A DNA stretch of 64,000 nt, taken from NCBI GenBank assembly GCA_021730785.1, contig JAKFWF010000046.1:1-64000 (forward strand), read 5' to 3'. Below, one piece after another: positions 9,132-17,154 of this stretch; position 1 is the first letter of the stretch; the number at the start of each line of letters is the position of its first letter. Below the pieces are notes generated by a model, which was not told where the DNA came from, made no database searches, and worked only from the letters and a program-made list of their open reading frames with translations. The position numbers and the translations under genes are program-made. The DNA is from Hyphomicrobiaceae bacterium (GTDB lineage: Bacteria > Pseudomonadota > Alphaproteobacteria > Rhizobiales > Hyphomicrobiaceae).

Positions 9132-9878
9132 GTGGGGAACGGCAGCTGGATGGGGCGTCGCGGCATCGGTGCCGCCGGGCTCATGATCGCCGTCGCGCTC
9201 GCGGCCAGTGCCTGCTCGCGCGGCAGCACCGACCGCCCGCCGGCATTCAGCAACGGCCACATCGACCCGAAAACCGGCACATCGGCAAGCCCGCGGCTCT
9301 ATGCGGAAGGCCAGACGATCCCCAAGGGCGGCGGCACCTACAAGATCGGCTCGCCCTACAAGATCGGTACCCGCCTCTACGTGCCGACCGAAGATCCGAA
9401 CTACGACCGCGTCGGCCTCGGCTCCTGGTATGGCACCGATTTCCACGGCCGCAAGACCGCCAACGGCGAAGTGTTCGACATGAACGCGCTGACGGCGGCA
9501 CACCCGACCCTGCCGATCCCCTCCTATGCCTATGTGACGAACCTCTCGAACAACCGCACCATCCTCGTGCGCATCAACGATCGTGGCCCCTATGCCCACG
9601 ACCGCGTCATCGACCTGTCGCGCCGCTCGGCCCGCGAACTCGGCTACGAACTGAACGGCGTGACGCAGGTGCGCGTGCGCTATGCGGGCCGCGCGCCGCT
9701 CAACGGCAACGACATGCACGAGCAGCGGTTTCTGGCGAGCTTGCGCAACTCCGGCACCATCGCCGGGCCGCCCGTCACCTACCAGCGCGCCATCGACCAG
9801 TCGTATGCGACGACGTCGCAAGCCGCCACTCAGCCTCCCGCCTCGCAGCTCCCCTCCGGCCTGACCTGGCGGCGGTGA
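9132..9878 (+). CDS. rlpA: RlpA family septal-ring lytic transglycosylase lipoprotein
   Basis: A 248-residue protein with a lipoprotein signal (hydrophobic core ending in lipobox 'LAASAC'), then a double-psi beta-barrel: 'VGLGSWYGTDFHGRKTANGE', 'MNALTAAHPTLPIPSYAYV', 'ILVRINDRGPYAHDRVIDLS'. These are the RlpA core motifs, including the catalytic-region 'E' of 'NGE' and 'NDRGP'. RlpA cleaves naked glycan strands during septation. No C-terminal SPOR domain is visible; the tail is Pro/Gln/Ala-rich. The GTG at 9132 has a strong GGAGG six bases upstream; an ATG at 9150 is the alternative. Confidence 0.9.
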   Translation: MGNGSWMGRRGIGAAGLMIAVALAASACSRGSTDRPPAFSNGHIDPKTGTSASPRLYAEGQTIPKGGGTYKIGSPYKIGTRLYVPTEDPNYDRVGLGSWYGTDFHGRKTANGEVFDMNALTAAHPTLPIPSYAYVTNLSNNRTILVRINDRGPYAHDRVIDLSRRSARELGYELNGVTQVRVRYAGRAPLNGNDMHEQRFLASLRNSGTIAGPPVTYQRAIDQSYATTSQAATQPPASQLPSGLTWRR

Positions 9879-10008
9879 CAGCGGCCGGCCCGCAGCAAGA
9901 CAGGTACGCGCCAGCCAACACGAGACCGATCAAATCGATCATCGAGGCGTCGAGCGGCACCGCTAACCTTGATCAACGGACTGCCCAATTGGGCGGCCAG
10001 CGCCAGCA

Positions 10009-10962
10009 TCATGCGGCCCCGCCCCCCTCGGTCTGCAGCCAGGCGGCGCAGCACGCCTTTGCGAGTTCGCGCACCCGCAGGATGTAGCTCTGCCGCTCGG
10101 TCACGCTGATCACGCCGCGGGCATCGAGCAAATTGAAGCGATGCGATGCCTTGATGCACTGATCATAGGCCGGCAGCGCCATGTCGTGGCGCCCCTCGCG
10201 CTGGCCGGCCGCAAGCAGCGCCTTGCACTCGGCCTCGGCGTCCTTGAAGTGCTGCAGCAGCAGCTCGGTATTGGCATGTTCGAAGTTGTGGCGCGAATAC
10301 TCCTGCTCGGCCTGCAGGAACACGTCGCCGTAGCTCAGGGCACGGGCATCGTCACGGCCGTTGAACGACAGATCATAGACCCGGTCGACGCCCTGCACGT
10401 ACATGGCAAGCCGCTCGAGGCCATAGGTCAGCTCGCCCGACACCGGATTGCAGTCAAAGCCGCCAACCTGCTGGAAATAAGTGAATTGCGACACTTCCAT
10501 GCCATCGCACCACACTTCCCAGCCCAGCCCCCAGGCGCCGAGCGTCGGGCTCTCCCAATCGTCCTCGACGAAGCGGATGTCGTGCTTCAGGGGATCGAGA
10601 CCTATGGCGGCGAGGCTCTGCAGGTAGAGAGCCTGCAGGTCGGCCGGCGAAGGCTTCATGATCACCTGGAACTGGTAGTAATGCTGGAGCCGGTTCGGGT
10701 TCTCGCCATAACGGCCATCCTTCGGCCGGCGTGACGGTTGTACGTAGGCTGCATTCCAGGGCTTCGGCCCGAGCGCGCGCAACGTCGTCGCCGGATGGAA
10801 CGTGCCGGCGCCCACCTCCATGTCATAGGGCTGCAGGATGACGCAGCCTTGGGCCGCCCAGAACTGCTGCAGGGTTAGGATCAGATCCTGGAACGCGGCC
10901 GCCGGGCGCAGGGCTGCGAGTGCGGCCGCTTGCGGCTTGGCGACGGCGGTTGATTTCGGCAT
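10009..10962 (-). CDS. glyQ: Glycyl-tRNA synthetase alpha subunit
   Basis: A 317-residue class II synthetase alpha chain of the bacterial alpha2beta2 type, which activates glycine. Highly conserved motifs are '[20 protein letters not shown]', '[19 protein letters not shown]', '[13 protein letters not shown]', '[20 protein letters not shown]' and 'YFQQVGG'. About 25 extra N-terminal residues rich in Ala and Lys precede the usual beginning, so the true start could be further in. The beta subunit gene (glyS), normally close downstream, is not in this window: the next gene downstream is rlpA on the other strand. Confidence 0.96.
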   Translation of the reverse strand: MPKSTAVAKPQAAALAALRPAAAFQDLILTLQQFWAAQGCVILQPYDMEVGAGTFHPATTLRALGPKPWNAAYVQPSRRPKDGRYGENPNRLQHYYQFQVIMKPSPADLQALYLQSLAAIGLDPLKHDIRFVEDDWESPTLGAWGLGWEVWCDGMEVSQFTYFQQVGGFDCNPVSGELTYGLERLAMYVQGVDRVYDLSFNGRDDARALSYGDVFLQAEQEYSRHNFEHANTELLLQHFKDAEAECKALLAAGQREGRHDMALPAYDQCIKASHRFNLLDARGVISVTERQSYILRVRELAKACCAAWLQTEGGGAA

Positions 10963-11110
10963 GGCGGCTCAATCCCGGTGCGTGACAGTGCGCGCAACTA
11001 TACGACTCCCCCGGCCCGCGTCACGCACGTAATAATCCCGCCCATTGCGACAGCTAAGCGGAACCGGCAATAGCCGATAGGGCGACGCAGGCAGGCAGGC
11101 AGGCACGGCA

Positions 11111-11491
11111 ATGGACATTCTGGTCTGGATCTTCTGGCTGCTGCGTGTGATTTTCTCGCTGGCTTGGTCGCTTGTGTGGCTGCTGCTCGGCGGTTGGGTG
11201 TCGACCCTGGCGCAGATCCTCGCGGTCCTCGGCATCGTCGCGGTCTACCGTTACGGCTGGCGGCGCGCGCCGGTCGAGGTGTGGGCGCAGCTGTCGAGCT
11301 TCCTGCGCTTCGCAACCAACTGGCTACGCGGGCGCGACATGATGATCGGCCGGGCAGCAGAGCCCAGCAGTAAAGCCGTGATCGAAAAAATCCGCGTCGT
11401 TCGCGTCAAGGAGGCGGGTGACATCAACCTGTCGACGGCGCTGTCGCTGCTGGTCATGGCAGGATTGTGCGCGCTGGCCGCTAACCTGTGA
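11111..11491 (+). CDS. Small inner-membrane protein of unknown function
   Basis: A 126-residue protein with two closely spaced hydrophobic segments at the N-terminus (about residues 3-30 and 33-47, rich in Trp and Leu), a basic cytoplasmic-looking middle ('YRYGWRRAP', 'NWLRGRD') and a third hydrophobic segment at the very C-terminus. I do not recognise a family. It lies divergently from glyQ, beginning about 150 bases from the glyQ start. Codon use resembles its neighbours and the frame is well separated from others, so it is probably real. Confidence 0.6.
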   Translation: MDILVWIFWLLRVIFSLAWSLVWLLLGGWVSTLAQILAVLGIVAVYRYGWRRAPVEVWAQLSSFLRFATNWLRGRDMMIGRAAEPSSKAVIEKIRVVRVKEAGDINLSTALSLLVMAGLCALAANL

Positions 11492-11935
11492 GGTGGGCCG
11501 CTGCAAAAAAGAACCGGACGGCCGAATCATTCCGGCGCCCGGTTGGAGGCAGGACCCACCCCGCAGGATGGGCGAAGGCAACAAAGGGAGGGTGTGCCTT
11601 CTGCAGCTGTCCGTCACAGCTGGGGGCGAATAAACGCCGATCGATCGTGCACGGCAATCGGGAGCCCCACATGCCCGATATGCGAACCCCGCATGCCCTC
11701 GCCACCACGGCGCACGATGCACCTCTTACACGAAAAAATGATGCCTCGTGCCGTCCCCGTCGTGGGCTTGGTCGGCGACCCGATGGATCACGCCAGCGAT
11801 CACTGGCACCAATCGCCATTCACGGCGCCTGTGTCCTCAAGACACCCACTACAGGCGTGGAGTCGAATGCGGCGAGCTGATCCGGGGGCGGCCATTTGGC
11901 CCCCTCCGTTTCGCTGCCGCAGATCAAGTCTCGCA
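11492..11935. other. Intergenic region without recognised gene
   Basis: Several short frames on both strands, none with a family match. Near 11885-11910 a GC-rich inverted repeat (GGGGGCGGCC, four-base loop, GGCCCCC) sits just beyond the 3' end of the minus-strand hydrolase-like gene; it could help termination there, although no T-run follows in that direction. Confidence 0.4.
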
Positions 11936-12988
11936 TCAGCCGTTTGATTTCTGCGGCTTTGCCTTCTGGTTCGCGGCTTTCTTCTTCGCCGGCTTTTTCA
12001 GACTTGGCGCGTCTGGCGTCGGATCGAGAGGCCCGCGGCGTGGTCCGGCGCCGACACCGGCAGCGGTTCCGTCGTACAATTCCGCCAACCCGCGTGGGCC
12101 GATGTAAGGCACGAAACCAAGATCCTTGACGCGCTTCACGGCGTCGGCAACGAATTCCGGCTTGGTCAGATACTCGATGACGAAGATCGCCTTGCCGGCA
12201 TTCTTGGCGCTGGTCAGCAGTTTGCTGGTATGGGCGATGTCACCGGCTGGATTGATCTTTTCGGTGTGGCTGATGCCATAAACGAGGTCTTCCTTGGCGA
12301 TGCCGTCGATCGCCTTCACGTAGTTCGGATAGTCGAGCAACTCCTCCGCATTCTGCGCCAGGATCAGCGCATCCGACTTCTTGGAGCGGATGTAGTTGGC
12401 GAGCTTGATGATGAAATCGGTCATCTGCACGCGCTTCTCGGTCGTATCGCCGTAATAATAGTAGGCGTCCACGCGATCGATATAGAAGCCGTCGAAGCCG
12501 GAATTGATCACCTGGTCGGCGAACGACTTCGGTCCACCCATGATGATGTTCTGCCAGGTCGGATCCCAGTATTTCACCAGGAAGTTGCCGCCCCACTGCT
12601 TGTTTTCCTTGCCGACCCACGACGGCTTGGTGCGGTTCCACTCGGGCTTCCAATAATAGCGGTAGTTCTCGGCTTCGCCGACGCTGAAATAGGCGATGAC
12701 CAGACGGCGGCTGCCATCCGGCTTGATCTTCATCCGCTCGACCTCTTCGCGCGTCAGCGGGATTTCCTTGCCCACCGGGAACTGCTCGCTGTCGATCACC
12801 ACGAGATCATAGGGGGAGGCCGCGATCTTTGCCTGCTGATCCGGCCCGAGGTTCTTCAACTGGAACGCCCAGGACTTGGCCTTCAACAGCCCGTTGGGGC
12901 GATCCTGCGCGGCGACCTCGTTCACGCTATATGCCGACACACCGGCGAGCGCTGCCAGCGCTGCCAAACCGTTAAGCAACCGACGCAT
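11936..12988 (-). CDS. Secreted GH114/TM1410-like putative glycoside hydrolase
   Basis: A 350-residue protein with a Sec signal peptide (hydrophobic segment ending near 'NEVAAQ') and a TIM-barrel domain of the endo-alpha-1,4-polygalactosaminidase/TM1410-MJ1477 group. Evidence: 'SWAFQLKNLG', 'YDLVVIDSEQ' (acidic residue after strand 2), 'LVIAYFSVGEAENYRYYW' (S-x-G-E motif), 'GFDGFYIDRVDAY' (second acidic cluster) and 'ALILAQNAEELL'. The C-terminus is a Lys/Ala/Pro-rich tail. The family likely hydrolyses galactosaminoglycan-type exopolysaccharide; the substrate here is inferred. Start chosen at 12988 with AGGGGAG upstream. Its paralogue is the adjacent upstream gene. Confidence 0.8.
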   Translation of the reverse strand: MRRLLNGLAALAALAGVSAYSVNEVAAQDRPNGLLKAKSWAFQLKNLGPDQQAKIAASPYDLVVIDSEQFPVGKEIPLTREEVERMKIKPDGSRRLVIAYFSVGEAENYRYYWKPEWNRTKPSWVGKENKQWGGNFLVKYWDPTWQNIIMGGPKSFADQVINSGFDGFYIDRVDAYYYYGDTTEKRVQMTDFIIKLANYIRSKKSDALILAQNAEELLDYPNYVKAIDGIAKEDLVYGISHTEKINPAGDIAHTSKLLTSAKNAGKAIFVIEYLTKPEFVADAVKRVKDLGFVPYIGPRGLAELYDGTAAGVGAGPRRGPLDPTPDAPSLKKPAKKKAANQKAKPQKSNG

Positions 12989-13102
12989 GTGATCCCAACT
13001 CCCCTGACGACGGGCGTGTCCCATCGATTTCGCAAACACAATGCAACAGGTGGGCCATGCGACGCAACTAAGGCAGATGCGCCCGAACGGCCACGGCCGC
13101 TT

Positions 13103-14272
13103 CTACCACGTCGTGCCCTTGGCACAATTCGCCTTCGCATATTCCGACGTGCCCACATCCTTCTTGAGATCGACGGGCGCGGTTGGATCATTGCCATCGA
13201 GCGCCCGCGGCTGGAACGTCGGCACCAGGCCGCGCGACAGCATCTCCTTGCGCGCTTCGTTCAAGGCGGCGGTGGTCTGCAGGTATTCGACGGCGAATAC
13301 CGGCTTCCATTCCCACAGAAGTAGGTCGAGGCGTTTCTGCGCCGCGTTGATCTCTTGGCTGGGATTGCGCTTACCGGTCTCGTGGGCGCCATGAAGCAGA
13401 TCTTCGCGCCCCAATCCATCGATCACCGCGCGGTAGGTTGGTTCACTCAGCAGATCGTCGGCGTTCTGCGGCAAGACGAAAAAACCTGGCTTCATCGCCC
13501 TCGCAGTCGCTGACAGGTCGGTCACGAACTGGATCATGTCGTCGCGGGCGGAGTCGCGGTCCGGATACTGATCGTAGATGTCGACGCGGTCGAGATAAAC
13601 GCCGTCGAAGCCCGCTTCGACGATGCGCTTCAAGTAGGCCTTGCGGCCGCGCCAGATTAGATCCTTCCAACTGTCGTGCCAGAACATCACTTTGTGGGCG
13701 CCGGGCCATTGGCAATTTTCCGGGCCCAGCCACTCGGGCGGGTCCGACTTCCATTCCTCTTTGAAATAGTAGCGGAACTGCTCCGCTTCGCCGATCGACA
13801 TATAGGCGATGACGAACCGTTTCCGGCCATCGGGGCCGGTCTTCAGGCGGGCGACTTCCAGTGGCGTGAGGGGAATTTTGCCGCCGCCGGTTGCATAGTC
13901 GATCACGAGCGCATCGGCCTTGACCTTGGCCAGCGCGTCGACGTTGCCCTTGTCCAACTGGTAATGCCACGACTTCACAGCATACAGCGGACGCATGCCA
14001 CGCTGGTGGGCAAGCCAGTGGCCGGCAGTGTCGCTCCAGGTCCAGGCGCAGAGCAAGGCGAGGACGGCCGCACCACACAGCGCAACGCGACGCCGCGCCA
14101 GTCCATCGAGCGCTGCCCACCAGGTGCCCAGCGACTTCAAGAGCGAGCCGATCGCAGTGACGATGCCAAGCACAGCCGGCCGGATCATCAGCCACGCCGC
14201 ACCGCCGATGATGTAGAAACTCTCGGCCAGCTCGATCGCCTTCGCCCGCCAGCCGCTCGGTTGATTGGCCAT
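13103..14272 (-). CDS. Membrane-anchored GH114/TM1410-like putative glycoside hydrolase
   Basis: A 389-residue paralogue of the downstream gene. It differs at the N-terminus: two hydrophobic segments (about residues 18-45 and 62-80) instead of a cleavable signal, so the catalytic domain is probably held at the membrane. The barrel repeats the family motifs in order: 'SWHYQLDKGN', 'DALVIDYATGGG', 'FVIAYMSIGEAEQFRYYF', 'GFDGVYLDRVDIYDQY', 'FFVLPQNADDLL'. Both genes face the same way with about 114 bases between them, consistent with tandem duplication and a shared role in polysaccharide turnover. Confidence 0.8.
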   Translation of the reverse strand: MANQPSGWRAKAIELAESFYIIGGAAWLMIRPAVLGIVTAIGSLLKSLGTWWAALDGLARRRVALCGAAVLALLCAWTWSDTAGHWLAHQRGMRPLYAVKSWHYQLDKGNVDALAKVKADALVIDYATGGGKIPLTPLEVARLKTGPDGRKRFVIAYMSIGEAEQFRYYFKEEWKSDPPEWLGPENCQWPGAHKVMFWHDSWKDLIWRGRKAYLKRIVEAGFDGVYLDRVDIYDQYPDRDSARDDMIQFVTDLSATARAMKPGFFVLPQNADDLLSEPTYRAVIDGLGREDLLHGAHETGKRNPSQEINAAQKRLDLLLWEWKPVFAVEYLQTTAALNEARKEMLSRGLVPTFQPRALDGNDPTAPVDLKKDVGTSEYAKANCAKGTTW

Positions 14273-14400
14273 AATGTATCCTTGTCGCCGACTGCGGATG
14301 AACCCGCTCTTGCCGCACCTGCGTCCTGTGCCTACTGTCCAGCACGCTGCAATGCAACCATCCGCGCGCCATGGGCGCTACCATCGCCGGAACCTAGCCC

Positions 14401-15501
14401 ATGACCGCTGCCCCACACCCGATCCTCAATCCAGTGCGCAAATCGCATGTGGAGGGCGACTACCATGACCACGAGGTCAATCTCGCCCACCGCAACCATG
14501 GCTTCCTGCTGGAAGGCCTGCGCCACGACGTGACGCCGGCCGGCATGCACTACCTGCTGATCCATTTCGACGTGCCGTTCGTGCCAGCGCCTGACGCCTG
14601 GACGCTGTCGGTCGGCGGGCTGGTCGAGACGCCGCTGTCGCTGAAGCTCGCCGATCTTGCAGCACTGCCGCAGATCACCACCCGCGTCACGCTCGAATGC
14701 GCCGGCAACGGCCGCAGCCTCGCGCGGCCGCGCTGGCCGAGCCAGCCATGGCACGTGGAAGCCGTGGGCACGGCCGAGTGGACCGGTACGCCGTTGCGGC
14801 ACGTCCTGGGGCGCGCCGGGATCAAGCGGAACGCACAGGAGGTGGTGTTCACCGGCGCCGACCGCGGCTTCGATGCCGGGATCGAACATGACTACGGCCG
14901 CTCGCTGCCGGTCGCGATGGCGCTCAGCGACGACATTCTGCTGGTGACGGCCATGAACGGCCAGCCGCTATTGCCCCAGCATGGCGCGCCGCTGCGCCTG
15001 ATCGTGCCCGGCTGGTACGGCATGGCGAGCGTGAAGTGGCTCACCCGCATCGACGTCATCGACCACGCCTACCAGGGGTTCCAGCAGGTCGGCACCTACA
15101 TCTTCAAGCAGGTGGAGGGCGAGGCTGGCGTGCCGGTGACGACGATCCGCGTCAAGTCGCTGCTGGTGCCGCCGGGCATTCCCGACTGGTATTCACGGCG
15201 CCGCCTCGTCGAGCGCGGCACCGTTCCCCTGTTCGGCCGGGCATGGTCGGGCGCCGGCGTGCCGATCACCAAGGTCGAAGTCGGTATAGATGGTCGATTT
15301 TCGCCAGCCGAACTCGATTCCCCGGCCGGCAAATTTGCCTGGCGCGGCTGGCGCTTCGATTGGTCGGCCGAACCGGGCGAATACGAGTTGAGCTGCCGCG
15401 CGACCGACGCCAACGGCGATGTTCAGCCGCTCGGGCAGCGTTTCGACCGGGCCGGCTTCGGCAACAACACGGTGCACCGCGTGCCCGTGACGGTGCGCTG
15501 A
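14401..15501 (+). CDS. Sulfite-oxidase-like molybdopterin oxidoreductase
   Basis: A 366-residue protein of the sulfite oxidase superfamily. The molybdopterin domain holds 'TLECAGNGR' with the molybdenum-ligand Cys at position 100, then 'TGADRGFDAGIEHDYGRSLP', 'GQPLLPQHGAPLRLIVPGWY' and 'MASVKWLTRIDV'. The C-terminal Ig-like dimerisation domain follows from about residue 240 ('GVPITKVEVGIDG', 'FDWSAEPGEYELSCRATDA'). No Tat or Sec signal is visible, so it is probably cytoplasmic. Sulfite is the likely but unproven substrate. It lies close to a locus of sulfur-carrier genes (16445-21724) and may process sulfite from it, though it is not in one operon. Confidence 0.85.
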   Translation: MTAAPHPILNPVRKSHVEGDYHDHEVNLAHRNHGFLLEGLRHDVTPAGMHYLLIHFDVPFVPAPDAWTLSVGGLVETPLSLKLADLAALPQITTRVTLECAGNGRSLARPRWPSQPWHVEAVGTAEWTGTPLRHVLGRAGIKRNAQEVVFTGADRGFDAGIEHDYGRSLPVAMALSDDILLVTAMNGQPLLPQHGAPLRLIVPGWYGMASVKWLTRIDVIDHAYQGFQQVGTYIFKQVEGEAGVPVTTIRVKSLLVPPGIPDWYSRRRLVERGTVPLFGRAWSGAGVPITKVEVGIDGRFSPAELDSPAGKFAWRGWRFDWSAEPGEYELSCRATDANGDVQPLGQRFDRAGFGNNTVHRVPVTVR

Positions 15502-15508
15502 ACTAGGT

Positions 15509-15706
15509 TCAGGATTTCGCGCCCAGGATGGCAAGGGCGATGCCGGTCGGCGCGTTGGTCGTCGCGAGATAACCGAGCCCCACCAGGATCAGCGCCACCG
15601 CGAAGAAGAAGATCGGACGCTGACGGCGGAAGGCGAACCAGGCCACGATGAGGGCCGGCAGCCCCATGACAAGTGAGCCGATGAGCGTAAGGCCGATAGG
15701 GCTCAT
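15509..15706 (-). CDS. Small two-helix membrane protein
   Basis: A 65-residue protein, almost entirely two hydrophobic helices with a basic connecting loop ('AFRRQRP') and a short polar C-terminus. No family recognised. The start at 15706 gives a sensible short N-terminus; the frame is open to 15754. It converges on the sulfite-oxidase-like gene with a seven-base gap. Confidence 0.5.
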   Translation of the reverse strand: MSPIGLTLIGSLVMGLPALIVAWFAFRRQRPIFFFAVALILVGLGYLATTNAPTGIALAILGAKS

Positions 15707-15789
15707 GCTTTGCCTCTGGCGCGGGTTGAATACACGCAATCTATGATTTTGCACGGTTTCGCGGTATCATAATTTTCGGAGATCCGCCC

Positions 15790-16371
15790 ATGTCCGCACG
15801 CCCGAAACTCGCGCCCGCCGATCAGATGACCATCGAGGAATTCCTCGCCTTCGCCGAGACGCGTCCTAACGAAGAGCGCTGGGAGCTGATCGAGGGAGTG
15901 CCCGTCTTGAATGCCGCGCCGGTCAATGTTCATCAGATCATATGCGCAAATCTCGTCGCCTTTCTCATGTCCGAGAAGGTGCGCCTGAGTGCGCCCTGGC
16001 TGCCCGTTCTCGGGATTGGCACGCGGGTGCCGGCCGCCCCCAACAGCCTGCCGCAACCCGACGTCTATGTGCAGGAGGGCGCTGCCACATGGGAGAGCGT
16101 GACCGACGACGCACTCGTCGTCTTCGAGGTTCTGTCGCGCAGCAACACCAAGGCCGACCAGGCCTGGCGCCGCCGCGTCTACGCCAGCGTGCCGAACTGC
16201 CAGCACTATGTCACGGTGTCGATGAAGGCAGCGAGCATGACCGCCTACGACCGCACCACGGGATGGAAAGAGCGGCCTGCCACCGGCATCGATGGGACGA
16301 TCGATCTGCCGGCGCTAGACCTGAAGTTGTCGCTCGCCGACGTCTATCGCTATACGCCGCTCGGTATCTGA
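15790..16371 (+). CDS. Uma2 family (DUF820) putative endonuclease
   Basis: A 193-residue protein of the Uma2 restriction-endonuclease-like fold. 'MTIEEFLAFAETRPNEERWE' and 'ELIEGVPVLN' form the family N-terminus; 'LPQPDVYV' and 'LVVFEVLSRSNTKAD' carry the PD-...(D/E)-x-x catalytic pattern (P-D-V, then E-V-L-S). Uma2 proteins are abundant in cyanobacteria and some alphaproteobacteria and their role is unknown; some are thought to be linked to mobile DNA. It sits 73 bases ahead of the TusA-IscU fusion on the same strand. Confidence 0.85.
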   Translation: MSARPKLAPADQMTIEEFLAFAETRPNEERWELIEGVPVLNAAPVNVHQIICANLVAFLMSEKVRLSAPWLPVLGIGTRVPAAPNSLPQPDVYVQEGAATWESVTDDALVVFEVLSRSNTKADQAWRRRVYASVPNCQHYVTVSMKAASMTAYDRTTGWKERPATGIDGTIDLPALDLKLSLADVYRYTPLGI

Positions 16372-16444
16372 CGTGCACCCTCTCGCGCGCAAGTTCAACA
16401 CCCCTCGATCCCCGGCCGTGACGCTGGGCAACGGAGACCAACGA

Positions 16445-17128
16445 ATGCTGAGAGCTGACGACGTTTGGGATGCGGGCGGGCTCGGCTGCGGCGAGTTGGT
16501 GCTTGATCTGCGCGGGCGGCTGATGGCGATGCCGGGGCGCACGCTGCGGCTGATCGCCCAGGACCCCGGCGCGCCCGAGGACATCCCCTCGTGGTGCCGC
16601 ATGACCGGCCACCAGTTGCTGCAGTATGACGCGCCGTCGAACAGCTATTGGATCAAGGCGCGCGGCGAGGCGACGGGAACGTCGACAGCGGCAGATGAGG
16701 TCGAGCAGATCTATACGCCAAAGGTATTCGAGCTGGCGAAGTCGCTGGGCCCACCATCGCGGCTCGAGGCACCGGATGCGACCGCTCACGCGCGCTCGAA
16801 GCTATGCGGATCGGCGATCGAGATCGACCTCGGCCTGACGGGCGAGACCGTATCTGGCTATGCGCAACGCGTGAATGCCTGCCTGCTGGGACGCACCTCG
16901 GCCGCGGTCGTCGCCCAACAGATCATCGGCGCGACGCGCGGTGAACTGGCGGGTGTATCGCTGGCGATGCGCCACATGCTCGCCGGCACCGGTGCGCCGC
17001 CCACCGGCCGCTGGGCTGATCTCGCCGTCCTCGAACCCGTGCGCCTGCTGACTGCGCGGCACGCCTCGGCACTCCTCGTGTTCACCGCACTCGACCGCGC
17101 CCTCGCCGGCCAGCCAGCCGGTGAGTGA
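16445..17128 (+). CDS. TusA-like / IscU-like scaffold fusion protein
   Basis: A 227-residue two-domain protein. Residues 5-75 resemble TusA/SirA sulfur carriers but have 'GGLGCGELVLDLR' (Cys15-Gly) in place of the classic Cys-Pro-x-Pro, plus 'DIPSWCRMTGHQLLQ' with Cys51. Residues 90-220 resemble the NifU-N/IscU Fe-S scaffold: 'SKLCGSAIEIDL' (Cys121), 'VNACLLGRTSAAVVAQQIIG' (Cys146) and 'TARHASALLVF'. Where IscU has His-Cys in the third site this protein has His206-Ala207, so only two scaffold cysteines remain. TusA passes persulfide sulfur; IscU builds Fe-S clusters; the fusion suggests persulfide handling. GGAG lies upstream of the ATG. Convergent with the TusA-MetE gene. Confidence 0.82.
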   Translation: MLRADDVWDAGGLGCGELVLDLRGRLMAMPGRTLRLIAQDPGAPEDIPSWCRMTGHQLLQYDAPSNSYWIKARGEATGTSTAADEVEQIYTPKVFELAKSLGPPSRLEAPDATAHARSKLCGSAIEIDLGLTGETVSGYAQRVNACLLGRTSAAVVAQQIIGATRGELAGVSLAMRHMLAGTGAPPTGRWADLAVLEPVRLLTARHASALLVFTALDRALAGQPAGE

Positions 17129-17154
17129 GTGAGCGGCTTATCGCTCAGGTCCGC

